Positions 26,486 through 35,230 of a stretch of 64,000 bases of DNA are shown piece after piece. Made by a program: the position numbers and the translations under genes. Source of the stretch: an uncultured Ignavibacteria bacterium (lineage in GTDB: Bacteria > Bacteroidota > Ignavibacteria > Tepidaquicellales > OLB5). The notes under the pieces are model-generated. The model was not told the origin of the DNA and did not search any database. It saw nothing but the letters and a program-made list of their open reading frames with translations. The DNA is taken from NCBI GenBank assembly GCA_937873695.1, contig CALMYL010000028.1, forward strand, positions 52,081 to 116,080. Reading direction: 5' to 3'. The stretch's first letter is position 1. The number at the start of each line of letters is the position of its first letter.

Positions 26486-27466
26486 ATGAAAAAATTTAAA
26501 TGTTTTCTTACGCTTTTAATTATTTTAACATTAACACTGATTCCCCTCAATATTAATTCACAGATCAACTATTCTGATTTCCTTCCGCTTCAAACTGGCA
26601 ATATCTGGGTGTACCAGTGCACTACAAATGGCTCAATGTGCGGGGGTTGTTCAGGAAAAGTAAGGGTTGTTTTGACCGGTGATACTCTGGTAAGCGGTAA
26701 AACATATAAAAAATCACAATCAATAAGCAGCGCAATTTCCGGTGCGTGTCAGAGCTGCGGCAATGTTTCATTGTTACCGCTGTCAAATATAAGAATTGAT
26801 CCTCAAAACGGAAATGTTTACCAGTTAACTACCAATGGCTGTCAGTATTCACCCGGAGAAATGATGATTGACAGCTTTAAAGCCAGACTGGGTGATACGG
26901 TAAGAATGAACTGTATGCCGCCGAATCAATGGCAGCACTATATCTGTACGGATACAAATAATACGGCAGTTCTGGGGACAAGCAGGCAGGCAAGATATTT
27001 TAACAATGCCGGATTTGAAGGAGGTCACTCCAGAAAATACGCAATGGGTATAGGGGTGTATTATGCTGCAAGTTCGGGTTTAGATGGCGGAACATTTGTT
27101 TGTACACGTCAAATGATACTGCTAGGCTGTGTAATAAACGGTGTTACTTATGGTGATACAAGTATGCTTGTTGGAATAAACCAGATTTCAAACGAAGTAC
27201 CGGATCGGTATATGTTAGTGCAAAACTATCCCAATCCTTTCAATCCTGTAACTAAGATTCAATTTGCTTTGCCTGAAGCAGCATTTACTAAAATTGTAAT
27301 TTATGATTTGCTGGGTAAAGAAATTGAAACAATAGTTAACGAACAATTAAATGCAGGAACTTATGTTGCTGATTGGAATGCTGCGGACTATCCAAGTGGT
27401 GTTTATTATTATAAATTTTCGGCAGGTGATTACACAGAAACAAAAAAAATGGTGCTGATAAAATAA
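26486..27466 (+). CDS. Secreted Cys-rich protein with type IX sorting domain
   Basis: 326 residues. The signal peptide (MKKFKCFLTLLIILTLTLIP) is cleaved near NSQ. The body begins FLPLQTGNIWVYQCTTNGS, a pattern common in secreted proteins of this group, and holds many cysteines in pairs (CGGC, CQSC), suggesting disulfides outside the cell. The C-terminal 85 residues are a sorting domain (VQNYPNPFNPVTKIQFAL ... SGVYYYKFSAG ... KKMVLIK). No enzymatic motif was seen. It is a single gene with its own promoter box and a strong terminator. Confidence 0.85.
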   Translation: MKKFKCFLTLLIILTLTLIPLNINSQINYSDFLPLQTGNIWVYQCTTNGSMCGGCSGKVRVVLTGDTLVSGKTYKKSQSISSAISGACQSCGNVSLLPLSNIRIDPQNGNVYQLTTNGCQYSPGEMMIDSFKARLGDTVRMNCMPPNQWQHYICTDTNNTAVLGTSRQARYFNNAGFEGGHSRKYAMGIGVYYAASSGLDGGTFVCTRQMILLGCVINGVTYGDTSMLVGINQISNEVPDRYMLVQNYPNPFNPVTKIQFALPEAAFTKIVIYDLLGKEIETIVNEQLNAGTYVADWNAADYPSGVYYYKFSAGDYTETKKMVLIK

Positions 27467-27490
27467 TATTTAGCCTTAATGGTTTTTGAT

Positions 27491-27522
27491 AAGCCGGTAT
27501 ATCTTTATGCCGGCTTTTTTTA
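27491..27522 (+). terminator. Rho-independent terminator after the 26486 gene
   Basis: A ten-base-pair stem with one G-T pair, AAGCCGGTAT with ATGCCGGCTT, a six-base loop, and a T-rich tail. Confidence 0.9.
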
Positions 27523-27632
27523 TTTTTGCAATTTTGTTAATATAAAATACATTTAAACTTACAGTAAGTTATGTTATTTTGAATAATGCAGATTATTAAA
27601 AAGGTAACAATTTCGAAATATCAATAAAAGAG

Positions 27633-27652
27633 ATTCCCGCCTTCGCGGGAAT
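27633..27652. repeat. REP-like palindrome upstream of the beta-CASP gene
   Basis: ATTCCCGC-CTTC-GCGGGAAT ends nine bases before the ATG at 27662, so it would form a hairpin over the ribosome-binding region. It is the same family, in opposite orientation, as 29840-29859. Confidence 0.8.
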
Positions 27653-27661
27653 GGTAAGTTC

Positions 27662-29077
27662 ATGAAAATAAAATTTTGCGGGGCGGCACAAACAGTTACA
27701 GGTTCACAGCATTTGCTCGAAATATCCGGTAAAAAAGTACTGCTTGATTGCGGACTTTACCAGGGCAAGCGCGAAGAGGCTTACAACATAAATAAACATT
27801 TCCTTTTTGATCCCAAAGAGCTTGATGTAGTCGTGCTTTCGCACGCGCACATAGATCACTCCGGTAACCTGCCGGGGTTATGGAAAGGCGGCTTCCGCGG
27901 GGATATTTACGCAACACCCGCAACCCGTGATTTGTGCGCGATAATGCTGCAGGATAGCGCGCATATACAGACCCGCGATATTGAATTTGTTAACAGGAAG
28001 AAAATTAAGAATCATGAGCCTCTTTTCAAACCGCTGTACGGATTTGATGAAGTGCGTAATATAATGACGCTTTTTAAATGCATGCCCTATAACAAAAAAT
28101 TCAGCATTAACGGTTTCGGCGGAAATGTACAGGTAACTTATTTTGATGCTGGGCATATATTGGGCTCTGCGCAGGTAAGACTTGATATCAAAGAAAACGG
28201 CAAAAATATAAAGTTCGGTTTTACAGGTGATATCGGCAGACCGCATTTGCCAATACTGCGTGACCCTGACCATATGGGTGATGTTGATTTTATGATTTCA
28301 GAATCAACTTACGGCGGCAGAGTGCATGATAAAGCTATTGATATGGATGCACAGCTGCTGGGAGTTGTAAAAGAAGCGCTCCAGCGCGGCGGAAAAATTA
28401 TTGTTCCAGCTTTCAGTGTTGGCAGAACGCAGGAAATTGTGTATTCGCTTTCAAAGCTGTTCTCGAAAAATCTATTGCCTAAGATACCTATCTTTGTCGA
28501 TAGTCCGTTAAGCACAAATGTATCTGATATATTCAAGCTGCACCATGAGTGTTTTGATAAGGAGACCGCTGAGCTAATTTCCCGCGGAGTTGATGTATTC
28601 GGATTCTCTAATCTGACGTACATCAAAGATGTTGAGGATTCAAAACAACTGAATTACTTCAAGGGTCCGTGTATGATAATCAGCGCAAGCGGTATGTGTG
28701 AATCCGGCAGAATTGTACATCACTTAAGGAATAACATAGGCAGCGAAAAGAATACAATACTCATTGTAGGTTACCAGGCACCGCATACACTCGGCAGGCG
28801 GATTGTTGAAGCCGAAGGCAAACAGGGAATGTTCGTTAGAATATTTGGCGAAGAGCATGCCGTTAAAGCTAAGATATATGTGCTGAACTCATTTTCCGCT
28901 CACGCTGATAGGGATGAGTTGAGGGATTACTTTGGCAAATTCACAAAAGGTACTCTTGATAAAATTTTCCTTGTCCACGGCGACCCCGACCAGCAGGAAG
29001 CATTAAAAAGTATGCTGGGTGAAATTAATTACAAAGATGTCGATATTCCCGCAAAAGGTGATGAAGTTCAGTTATAG
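27662..29077 (+). CDS. Metallo-beta-lactamase/beta-CASP RNA-processing nuclease
   Basis: 471 residues. The metallo-beta-lactamase core has SHAHIDHSGNLPGL (HxHxDH at 61-66), a later His in FDAGHILGSA, and GDIGRP. The beta-CASP insert is marked by SESTYGGR, PAFSVGRTQEIVYSL and VDSPLSTNVSDIF, and the motif C region by NSFSAHADRDEL and FLVHGDPDQ. This is the architecture of cytoplasmic RNA endo/exonucleases related to CPSF73 and RNase J-like proteins, distinct from RNase J itself. The role is probably RNA maturation or decay. It overlaps the following WG-repeat gene. Confidence 0.92.
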   Translation: MKIKFCGAAQTVTGSQHLLEISGKKVLLDCGLYQGKREEAYNINKHFLFDPKELDVVVLSHAHIDHSGNLPGLWKGGFRGDIYATPATRDLCAIMLQDSAHIQTRDIEFVNRKKIKNHEPLFKPLYGFDEVRNIMTLFKCMPYNKKFSINGFGGNVQVTYFDAGHILGSAQVRLDIKENGKNIKFGFTGDIGRPHLPILRDPDHMGDVDFMISESTYGGRVHDKAIDMDAQLLGVVKEALQRGGKIIVPAFSVGRTQEIVYSLSKLFSKNLLPKIPIFVDSPLSTNVSDIFKLHHECFDKETAELISRGVDVFGFSNLTYIKDVEDSKQLNYFKGPCMIISASGMCESGRIVHHLRNNIGSEKNTILIVGYQAPHTLGRRIVEAEGKQGMFVRIFGEEHAVKAKIYVLNSFSAHADRDELRDYFGKFTKGTLDKIFLVHGDPDQQEALKSMLGEINYKDVDIPAKGDEVQL

Positions 29078-29831
29078 AGTGTTTAAGATAGCGGTAATAT
29101 TGTTCTTTGTTATTACAGAGGTAGTTTTTTCACAATCTGCAGATACTCTGTACCCAGTAAAAGTATTTACCGAAAACGGTTATAAATACGGCTACATTAA
29201 CAATCAGGGTTACTTAAGCATCAAACCGCAATATGCCTTTGCAAAAGATTTTAGTGAGGGGCTGGCATTTGTGAAGAATGATACTTACTCAGAAATATGG
29301 ATTTGTATAGATACAGAAGGTAATTATATTTTTGAAGTTAACGCCAAGTATGTTTACAATTTTCAGGACAGCATCGCATTACTTATTAATGAAATCAAAA
29401 TGATAACTTTTGTTAATCATTCAGGTAATATTTTTACTTCCCCGGATTTACCAATTTCGAAACTCTTACCACCGGAAATATTTTTCTTTAAAAAAAATGA
29501 TAAGTTTGGTTATAAAAAAATTACGGGTGATACGATACTTTCACCTGTTTACGAACGGGCAGGGGAGTTCTCCGAAGGATTAGCTCCCGTATTTATTATA
29601 TTCAATTCGTCAGACTTGCCCGCAGATAACTGCTACAATGCATTCATTAATGAAAAGGGTGATGTTATCATAAAGGCTGAGCTGAAATATGATGATAAAG
29701 GGTATCAGGAATCAGGTTATTTCTTCTCACCCGGTAAATGGCAAAACGGAGTTTGCAGGTATTATACATCAAATGATCCTTTAACCAGAACTGAAAAGTA
29801 TATCAGGAATGACGGGAAGATTATTTGGTGA
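29061..29831 (+). CDS. Secreted WG-repeat protein
   Basis: About 256 residues from the ATG at 29061, which gives the signal peptide MKFSYRVFKIAVILFFVITE (cleavage near FSQ). An earlier in-frame GTG at 29019 would place 14 extra residues before it. The body consists of WG-like repeats of the type YGYINNQGYLSIKPQYAFAK followed by DFSEGLA, then FGYKKITGDTILSPVYERAG. WG repeats form beta-hairpin arrays in surface proteins of unknown function. The 17-base overlap with the nuclease gene implies cotranscription. A REP palindrome follows nine bases after the stop. Confidence 0.8.
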   Translation: MKFSYRVFKIAVILFFVITEVVFSQSADTLYPVKVFTENGYKYGYINNQGYLSIKPQYAFAKDFSEGLAFVKNDTYSEIWICIDTEGNYIFEVNAKYVYNFQDSIALLINEIKMITFVNHSGNIFTSPDLPISKLLPPEIFFFKKNDKFGYKKITGDTILSPVYERAGEFSEGLAPVFIIFNSSDLPADNCYNAFINEKGDVIIKAELKYDDKGYQESGYFFSPGKWQNGVCRYYTSNDPLTRTEKYIRNDGKIIW

Positions 29832-29839
29832 GAAAAAGA

Positions 29840-29859
29840 ATCCCCGCGAAGGCGGGGAT
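29840..29859. repeat. REP-like palindrome after the WG gene
   Basis: ATCCCCGC-GAAG-GCGGGGAT, the reverse-oriented partner of 27633-27652. It may help to stop transcription, although no T run follows. Confidence 0.75.
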
Positions 29860-30124
29860 CTCAAGTTCTAATGATTCTAAAAGTCGCGATTTTATTTGCC
29901 CTTTCACATAGAAACATTATGGTGTGTAATAGTGTTAACCCCTAAATGTGTAAACAAAGCCATGACGCCTACGCTTTTAACCCCGTAGGGGTGGAATGTT
30001 TGTAGATTAACGGTTCCCATTACAAAAAAGCCCCATAGGGGCGAGATGTTAATGAATGTTCTATTCACCTGTTGAGTTGCTTCGCTTTCGCGCCAAAGGC
30101 GGGCGGGCGCTCAGGAATAAAGAA

Positions 30125-30155
30125 TTGAAATAGTTAATAAATATTGCTATTTTTG
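30125..30155 (+). promoter_or_regulatory. Bacteroidetes-type promoter for the lipoprotein hydrolase gene
   Basis: TTG at 30125-30127, a 20-bp spacer, and TATTTTTG at 30148-30155, 19 bp before the TTG start codon at 30175. Confidence 0.7.
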
Positions 30156-30174
30156 AGGGTTATAGTATAAAAAA

Positions 30175-31014
30175 TTGAAATTACTTACATTATCTCTGGC
30201 TTTGTATTTTTTGTTCTGCGCTTTCAGCTGTACAAAGGATAAAATTGACTGGACTCCTGTTCCCGATAGTTTGAAAGATAAAAACGGGAACATTGACCAG
30301 TCGAAAATCGATAAGTCCAAAATACAAAAGCCAATTGAAGATGTAACATTCACAACAAGTGATAAAAAAGAAATTTCAGGCTCTTTTTATTTTCAGGATA
30401 CTAAAAAAGATGAATCCCAGCCGCTGGTTATACTGGTTCACCAGTTCAATCAATCACGGGTGGAGTGGCAGCAAAGCTTTATTGATTCACTGCTTGGCAG
30501 CGGATTTAAAGTGCTGGCATATGATATCAGGGGTCACGGCAAATCAGGTAAACAAAACGGCAAACTTGAAGATATTTTAAGCGACCCCGAACAGGCACCG
30601 CTGGATATAAAAGCTGTAACTGATTGGGCTAAAGTCCAAAAGGGTATTGATTCATCAAGAATTGCAGTTATAGGTACTTCAATTGGCGGTAATATTGCGC
30701 TTTATGCCGCACTTAATTGCGGTGTGAAAGTACCCATCGCCGTTTCCAACGGCAAATCAACATTCGAAGCATTCACCGGTTACAATGAAATGATGATGGG
30801 CAGGCCGTACTTCCCAAGGATAAAAAATGTTTTGATGATCTGCGGCTCAAAAGATGGCGACCACGAAGCGGGGCAGAAATGGATATTTGAGAATTTCTGT
30901 GAGAATCCAAAAGAGCTGAAGGTGTATGATACAGATAAGCATGGAAAATTTTTGATAGAAGAAAAACCGGAAGTGAATGAATTAATATTGAACTGGCTTA
31001 AGAAATATTTATAG
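30175..31014 (+). CDS. Alpha/beta-hydrolase lipoprotein
   Basis: 279 residues. The start is TTG at 30175, the only start that keeps the lipoprotein signal MKLLTLSLALYFLFCAFSC, whose lipobox puts the lipidated Cys at residue 19. The mature protein is an alpha/beta hydrolase: strand and oxyanion region VILVHQFNQSR, the nucleophile elbow GTSIGG with Ser169, and a late DTDKHGKFL with the catalytic His. Likely an esterase or peptidase-like enzyme anchored to a membrane facing the periplasm; substrate unknown. A promoter lies just upstream. It lies 61 bp before nuoN. Confidence 0.83.
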   Translation: MKLLTLSLALYFLFCAFSCTKDKIDWTPVPDSLKDKNGNIDQSKIDKSKIQKPIEDVTFTTSDKKEISGSFYFQDTKKDESQPLVILVHQFNQSRVEWQQSFIDSLLGSGFKVLAYDIRGHGKSGKQNGKLEDILSDPEQAPLDIKAVTDWAKVQKGIDSSRIAVIGTSIGGNIALYAALNCGVKVPIAVSNGKSTFEAFTGYNEMMMGRPYFPRIKNVLMICGSKDGDHEAGQKWIFENFCENPKELKVYDTDKHGKFLIEEKPEVNELILNWLKKYL

Positions 31015-31075
31015 TACATTTTCACAACATTAGTAATATTCAAATTTACAGGATAAATTAACCAAGGATATTAAA

Positions 31076-32509
31076 TTGATCAATTCTTTAGATTTTGCTA
31101 ATTCGATCCCGTTATTGATAATCGGCGGCGCGGGACTTGTAGTAATGCTTTTAGAAACTATCTTCCCTAAATCACAAAAAGGAACCAGCGAAACGCTGAT
31201 ATTTTATTTTTCCTTAGCCGCTATTGTTGCGGCTATAACTTTCTCGTTTGGTGATCTTACAAAGAATTTCATTATATATAATAAATTCATACGTGTAAAT
31301 ACACTTACCTCAGTGCTTAATATCGTGCTGCTTACGGGGATTTTCATAACCGTGCTGTCATCAAAAAATTACCTGCAGCAGGAAAAGATTAATCACGGTG
31401 AGTATTACTCATTGTTGATGTTCTCGCTTTTTGGTATGATGCTCATGGGTCAGGCTAACGACCTGATAGTTGTATTTGTGGGACTCGAGTTAATGTCAAT
31501 TTGCTTCTACGTTCTGGCAGGATTCATGAGAAGAAAAGTTGAATCAAACGAAAGCGCGATAAAATATTTTCTTCTTGGCGCATTCCTTACAGGATTCCTG
31601 CTCCTCGGTATCGCGTTCATTTACGGTTATACCGGTTCAACAAATTATACAGCAATCACAGATGTTCATCCGCAGAAAGATACTTTCTATTTACTTGGAT
31701 TAACGCTGGTGTTCATTGCTTTCATTTTTAAGACAGGTTCATTCCCATTGCAGATGTGGATACCCGATGTTTACCAGGGTGCGCCAACAGTTGTTACGGG
31801 AATGATGTCAAGTGTAGGTAAAACCGCCGCTTTCGGCGCGCTGATATCTTTCTTCTCTATATTCGCGCTGAATAATATTCCGATGGTTGTGGCAATGGTA
31901 GCGATACTTACCATGCTTTACGGCAACGTAGTTGCCCTGGTGCAAAGTAATATCAAAAGACTGCTTGCATATTCAAGCATAGCGCATGCGGGATATATAA
32001 TGGTTGGATTTTTATCCATCAATTCATTCTCTATCCGCGCGGTATTGTTTTATTTGGTATCATATATACTTATGCAGTCAGGCGCATTCATAATAATATC
32101 GATGGTTGAAGAAAAGACCGGCGATAATACTTCAAAGAATACACTTGAAAGCTACAAGGGTCTTGGAAAGACCAATCCAATGTTATCACTCCTTATGACA
32201 ATTTTCTTATTTTCGCTTGCGGGCATTCCGCCCTTTGCCGGCTTCTGGGGAAAGTACTACATATTCCTCTCAGCAATACAGGTTAATTACCTGTGGGTGG
32301 CAATTATCGGGATTTTATTAAGCCTCGTGGGTGTTTACTATTACATCAAAGTAATATTATATATGTGGTTCTATGAACCCGTTGGTGAAACAACAATTGC
32401 ATACAGGTCAGATTTTTCATACACTGCCGCGGTAATTTCCGTTATCGGTTTATTCGCATTTGGTGTATATCCTGATCTTATCTTAAGATATCTCAGAAAT
32501 ATTATCTGA
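31076..32509 (+). CDS. nuoN: NADH-quinone oxidoreductase subunit N
   Basis: 477 residues, about 14 helices. Motifs: VGLELMSICFYVLAGFMRR with the pumping Glu, KTGSFPLQMWIPDVYQGAP with the Lys, LAYSSIAHAGYIMVGF, and FSLAGIPPFAGFWGKYYIF. This identifies NuoN, the antiporter-like subunit closest to the quinone end of the complex I membrane arm. The start is TTG at 31076, with AAGGA eight bases upstream. It stands apart from nuoM (20 kb away) and nuoK-L (13 kb away), next to unrelated genes. Confidence 0.95.
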   Translation: MINSLDFANSIPLLIIGGAGLVVMLLETIFPKSQKGTSETLIFYFSLAAIVAAITFSFGDLTKNFIIYNKFIRVNTLTSVLNIVLLTGIFITVLSSKNYLQQEKINHGEYYSLLMFSLFGMMLMGQANDLIVVFVGLELMSICFYVLAGFMRRKVESNESAIKYFLLGAFLTGFLLLGIAFIYGYTGSTNYTAITDVHPQKDTFYLLGLTLVFIAFIFKTGSFPLQMWIPDVYQGAPTVVTGMMSSVGKTAAFGALISFFSIFALNNIPMVVAMVAILTMLYGNVVALVQSNIKRLLAYSSIAHAGYIMVGFLSINSFSIRAVLFYLVSYILMQSGAFIIISMVEEKTGDNTSKNTLESYKGLGKTNPMLSLLMTIFLFSLAGIPPFAGFWGKYYIFLSAIQVNYLWVAIIGILLSLVGVYYYIKVILYMWFYEPVGETTIAYRSDFSYTAAVISVIGLFAFGVYPDLILRYLRNII

Positions 32510-32584
32510 TAATATTTCAGCATTTGTTGTCAGCAGTCAACCCGGCATTTATAATATTTCTTTGCTGTAAAACGGCATAAGAAA

Positions 32585-33688
32585 ATGAAATTAATATATT
32601 CCAAATGGAACGAAAGCTCCCTTACAGATGAACAAAGGCTCGAAAAGCTGCTTAATTTGTTCAGCTATATTCTATTACAAACATCAGGTGACGTGAATGA
32701 AGCTCTTGACTGGCTTAGCCAGCTTGATGAGCGTTATAATTTCTTTGATGAAAATATGTCGCTCAGCGATTTTATCGATAAGCTGAAAGAAAAAGGACTC
32801 ATTGATGATACTGACGGGATGTTCACTTTAACGCCAAAGGGTGAAATGAAGATCCGGCAGGATTCGTTTAAAGAGATATTCGGTAACATGAAAAAATCCC
32901 CGGAAGGATTTCATGAGTCGCCAATGAGCGGGAAGGGGATTGAGCGCAACAATACAACAAAAAAATACCAGTTTGGCGATCAGCCGCAGAATATTGATAC
33001 CACACAGACCCTCAGCAATGCGTTTAAGCGCGAAGGCTTGGATAACTTTACCCTGAATGAAGATGATATTGAAATTTATGAAACCGAAATGCAGACCTCA
33101 GCAGCAACAGTGCTGCTTGTTGATATAAGCCACAGCATGATATTGTACGGCGAGGATAGAATTACACCCGCCAAACAGGTGGCCCTTGGGCTATCTGAAC
33201 TCATACTTTCAAAATACCGCAAGGATTCATTGAACATTGTACTCTTTGGTGATGAAGCCCGTGAAGTTTCGGTAAGTGAGCTGCCGTTTGTGAGCGTGGG
33301 TCCATACCACACCAATACAAAAGCGGGGTTAGAGCTTGCCCGCAGTATTTTGCGCAAAAAAAAGAATGCGAACAAACAAATTATAATGATAACCGATGGC
33401 AAGCCATCTGCTATATATGAGCCGGGGACGAATTCACGGCGCATTTATAAAAATTCATGGGGTTTGGACCCGAAGATAATTAACAAAACACTTGATGAAG
33501 CCGTAGCATGCAGGCGTGAGAAGATAAAAATTACTACGTTTATGATAGCGCAGGATGAGTATTTAATTCAGTTCATACAGGAATTCACAGCCGCCAACGG
33601 CGGCAAGGCATATTATTCATCGCTTAACGAGCTTGGCGAGCAGGTATTTGTTGATTACCTGCGAAATAAAAAGAGATTTGAAGATTGA
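32585..33688 (+). CDS. VWA-domain protein
   Basis: 367 residues. The N-terminal 100 residues are helical and charged with no named domain. A VWA domain spans about 172-360, with the metal-binding MIDAS motif DISHS (Asp180, Ser182, Ser184), a Thr near TNTKAG, and ITDGKPS. No signal peptide, so it is cytoplasmic. Related VWA proteins work with MoxR-type AAA ATPases or chelatase-like partners; no such ATPase gene is next to it. It overlaps the next gene by four bases (TTGA). Confidence 0.82.
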   Translation: MKLIYSKWNESSLTDEQRLEKLLNLFSYILLQTSGDVNEALDWLSQLDERYNFFDENMSLSDFIDKLKEKGLIDDTDGMFTLTPKGEMKIRQDSFKEIFGNMKKSPEGFHESPMSGKGIERNNTTKKYQFGDQPQNIDTTQTLSNAFKREGLDNFTLNEDDIEIYETEMQTSAATVLLVDISHSMILYGEDRITPAKQVALGLSELILSKYRKDSLNIVLFGDEAREVSVSELPFVSVGPYHTNTKAGLELARSILRKKKNANKQIIMITDGKPSAIYEPGTNSRRIYKNSWGLDPKIINKTLDEAVACRREKIKITTFMIAQDEYLIQFIQEFTAANGGKAYYSSLNELGEQVFVDYLRNKKRFED

Positions 33689-34587
33689 AAATATCACTGC
33701 TGAAATATATTGTAATATTTACTTTCATTTTTACTCTTCCTGAATTGTTTGCACAGAAAGATAGTGTAAGTGTTAATGATTCACTTGTGTTTAAGGGAAC
33801 TTTCGGTAAATTTAAAAATGCTGTATCAATATCAACAGCAAGAGAAGAATTTATATTTGTATCAGATATTGAAGATAATAAAATATACAAGCTTTCAACC
33901 ACGGGAGTTGAGCTTGCCTCGTTCGGCGGCTCAGGATTAGGGCAGAACGAGCTTAACCAGCCGTATTCCATAGATGCATCTAACGGACTTGATGTACTTG
34001 TGGCTGATTACCAGAACAACCGCATCAAACGGCTTGATATTAACCTGAACTACATATTGTCATTTGATTTCAATTCATACAACCTTACCGCGGAGTCATC
34101 AAAGAAGATATTTAACCCGAATGGTGTTATGACGCTTAGCACGGGCGAGGTGTATGTGCTGTGTGACGCTACGAATTACAAAGCGGCGCGTATTAATGAT
34201 TACAGCGAGATCGGCATCGTGTTTGGCTCAAACAGTATCGGCGCGGAACGCCTTGATGAACCCATTAAGCTTGTAAAAGGCAATCAATTGGATATGTGGA
34301 TACTTGATAATAAAACAGGGGAGCTTAAAAATTTTAATAATTTTGGTGTATTTGTTAAAAAAATAAGCCGCCGCGGGAAAAATCCCATAAAAAGTATTGC
34401 GTATTTTAATGATAATTTATTTATATTGCATCCCAATGAGTTGATTATATATGACTTAAAAAAGGGACAATACTCAAAGTACTACAGCTTCCCTGAAATA
34501 AAAGGTTTAACCGATATCGCAGTACTTGATAAAAATACCGTTTTATTTCTATCAAAAGATTCGGTTCATAAATATTCAATTCAGTAA
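33685..34587 (+). CDS. Secreted NHL-like six-bladed propeller protein
   Basis: 300 residues. The start TTG overlaps the stop of the VWA gene (TTGA), which suggests translational coupling. The signal peptide is MKISLLKYIVIFTFIFTLPE, cleavage near FAQ. Repeats typical of NHL/SMP-30-like propellers follow: EFIFVSDIEDNKIYKLSTTG, LASFGGSGLGQNELNQPYSI and VLVADYQNNRIKRLDINLN. There is no type IX sorting domain, so it probably stays in the periplasm or outer membrane. The function is unknown. Confidence 0.75.
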   Translation: MKISLLKYIVIFTFIFTLPELFAQKDSVSVNDSLVFKGTFGKFKNAVSISTAREEFIFVSDIEDNKIYKLSTTGVELASFGGSGLGQNELNQPYSIDASNGLDVLVADYQNNRIKRLDINLNYILSFDFNSYNLTAESSKKIFNPNGVMTLSTGEVYVLCDATNYKAARINDYSEIGIVFGSNSIGAERLDEPIKLVKGNQLDMWILDNKTGELKNFNNFGVFVKKISRRGKNPIKSIAYFNDNLFILHPNELIIYDLKKGQYSKYYSFPEIKGLTDIAVLDKNTVLFLSKDSVHKYSIQ

Positions 34588-34689
34588 CTAAACTAAAAAC
34601 AAATTAATTAATGGCTGGTATTACTTATCCCGATAGGGATATTAAAACGGGTGATATCAAAGGCTGTTTTCTTAAGAAAGGAAAACATC

Positions 34690-35121
34690 ATGGCAAAAGA
34701 TTTAAATAAAGTAATGCTTATCGGCAGGCTGGGACAGGATCCCGAGCTTAAATACACACAAAGCGGTGTAGCCGTTGTATCATTTTCAATGGCAACAGGC
34801 AGCAAGTGGAAGGACCAGGAAGGAAACTGGCAGGAAAAAACCGAGTGGCATAACTGCAAAGCATGGCGCAACATGGCTGAGATAATCAGCAACTACCTTA
34901 AAAAAGGAAGTAAGGTTTATGTTGAAGGCAGGCTTGAAACATCTAACTGGGAAGATGAGAACAAGAAAAAGCATTACAAGACCGAGATTGTTGTAGACGA
35001 AATGATAATGCTTGATTCCAAAGGCGATAACACCGGAGGCGGTAACGGCGGCAATTACAGTTCGACCAAACCCGCAGGTAAACCTGCATCAACAACAACA
35101 GATGACGACTTACCGTTCTAG
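34690..35121 (+). CDS. ssb: Single-stranded DNA-binding protein
   Basis: 144 residues from the ATG at 34690, preceded by AAGGA. A longer frame from 34651 encodes an unrelated leader and is rejected. The OB fold begins LNKVMLIGRLGQDPELKY and carries SFSMATGSKWK, TEWHNCKAWRNMAE and KGSKVYVEGRLET. A Gly/Ser/Thr-rich linker leads to the acidic tip DDDLPF that binds partner proteins. It coats single-stranded DNA during replication and repair. A terminator follows. Confidence 0.95.
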   Translation: MAKDLNKVMLIGRLGQDPELKYTQSGVAVVSFSMATGSKWKDQEGNWQEKTEWHNCKAWRNMAEIISNYLKKGSKVYVEGRLETSNWEDENKKKHYKTEIVVDEMIMLDSKGDNTGGGNGGNYSSTKPAGKPASTTTDDDLPF

Positions 35122-35145
35122 TTTAAGTTAAAACAGAAATATATC

Positions 35146-35177
35146 AAAGGCTGTCTTGTAAAAGGCAGCCTTTTTTG
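35146..35177 (+). terminator. Rho-independent terminator after ssb
   Basis: A 12-bp stem with one wobble pair, AAAGGCTGTCTT with AAGGCAGCCTTT, then a T run. The left arm reuses a sequence (atatcaaaggctgt) also found upstream of ssb at 34655-34668. Confidence 0.9.
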
Positions 35178-35230
35178 TTTGTAATAACTAACATTATGTA
35201 TTATTTTACACTAATCAAATTCCAAATAAT

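Larger units (their letters stand above)
29832..30174. other. Repeat-rich intergenic region
   Basis: It holds no gene. Two related short repeats are present: aaccccgtaggggtggaatg (29979-29998) and agccccataggggcgagatg (30029-30048), each built on a CCCC-NTA-GGGG hairpin and followed by a TGTT element. They resemble a widely dispersed bacterial repeat. The right end carries the promoter of the lipoprotein gene. Confidence 0.6.

Noticed and set aside
34651..34689. Longer N-terminus for ssb
   Set aside because: The ATG at 34690 with AAGGA upstream starts exactly at the family's first strand.
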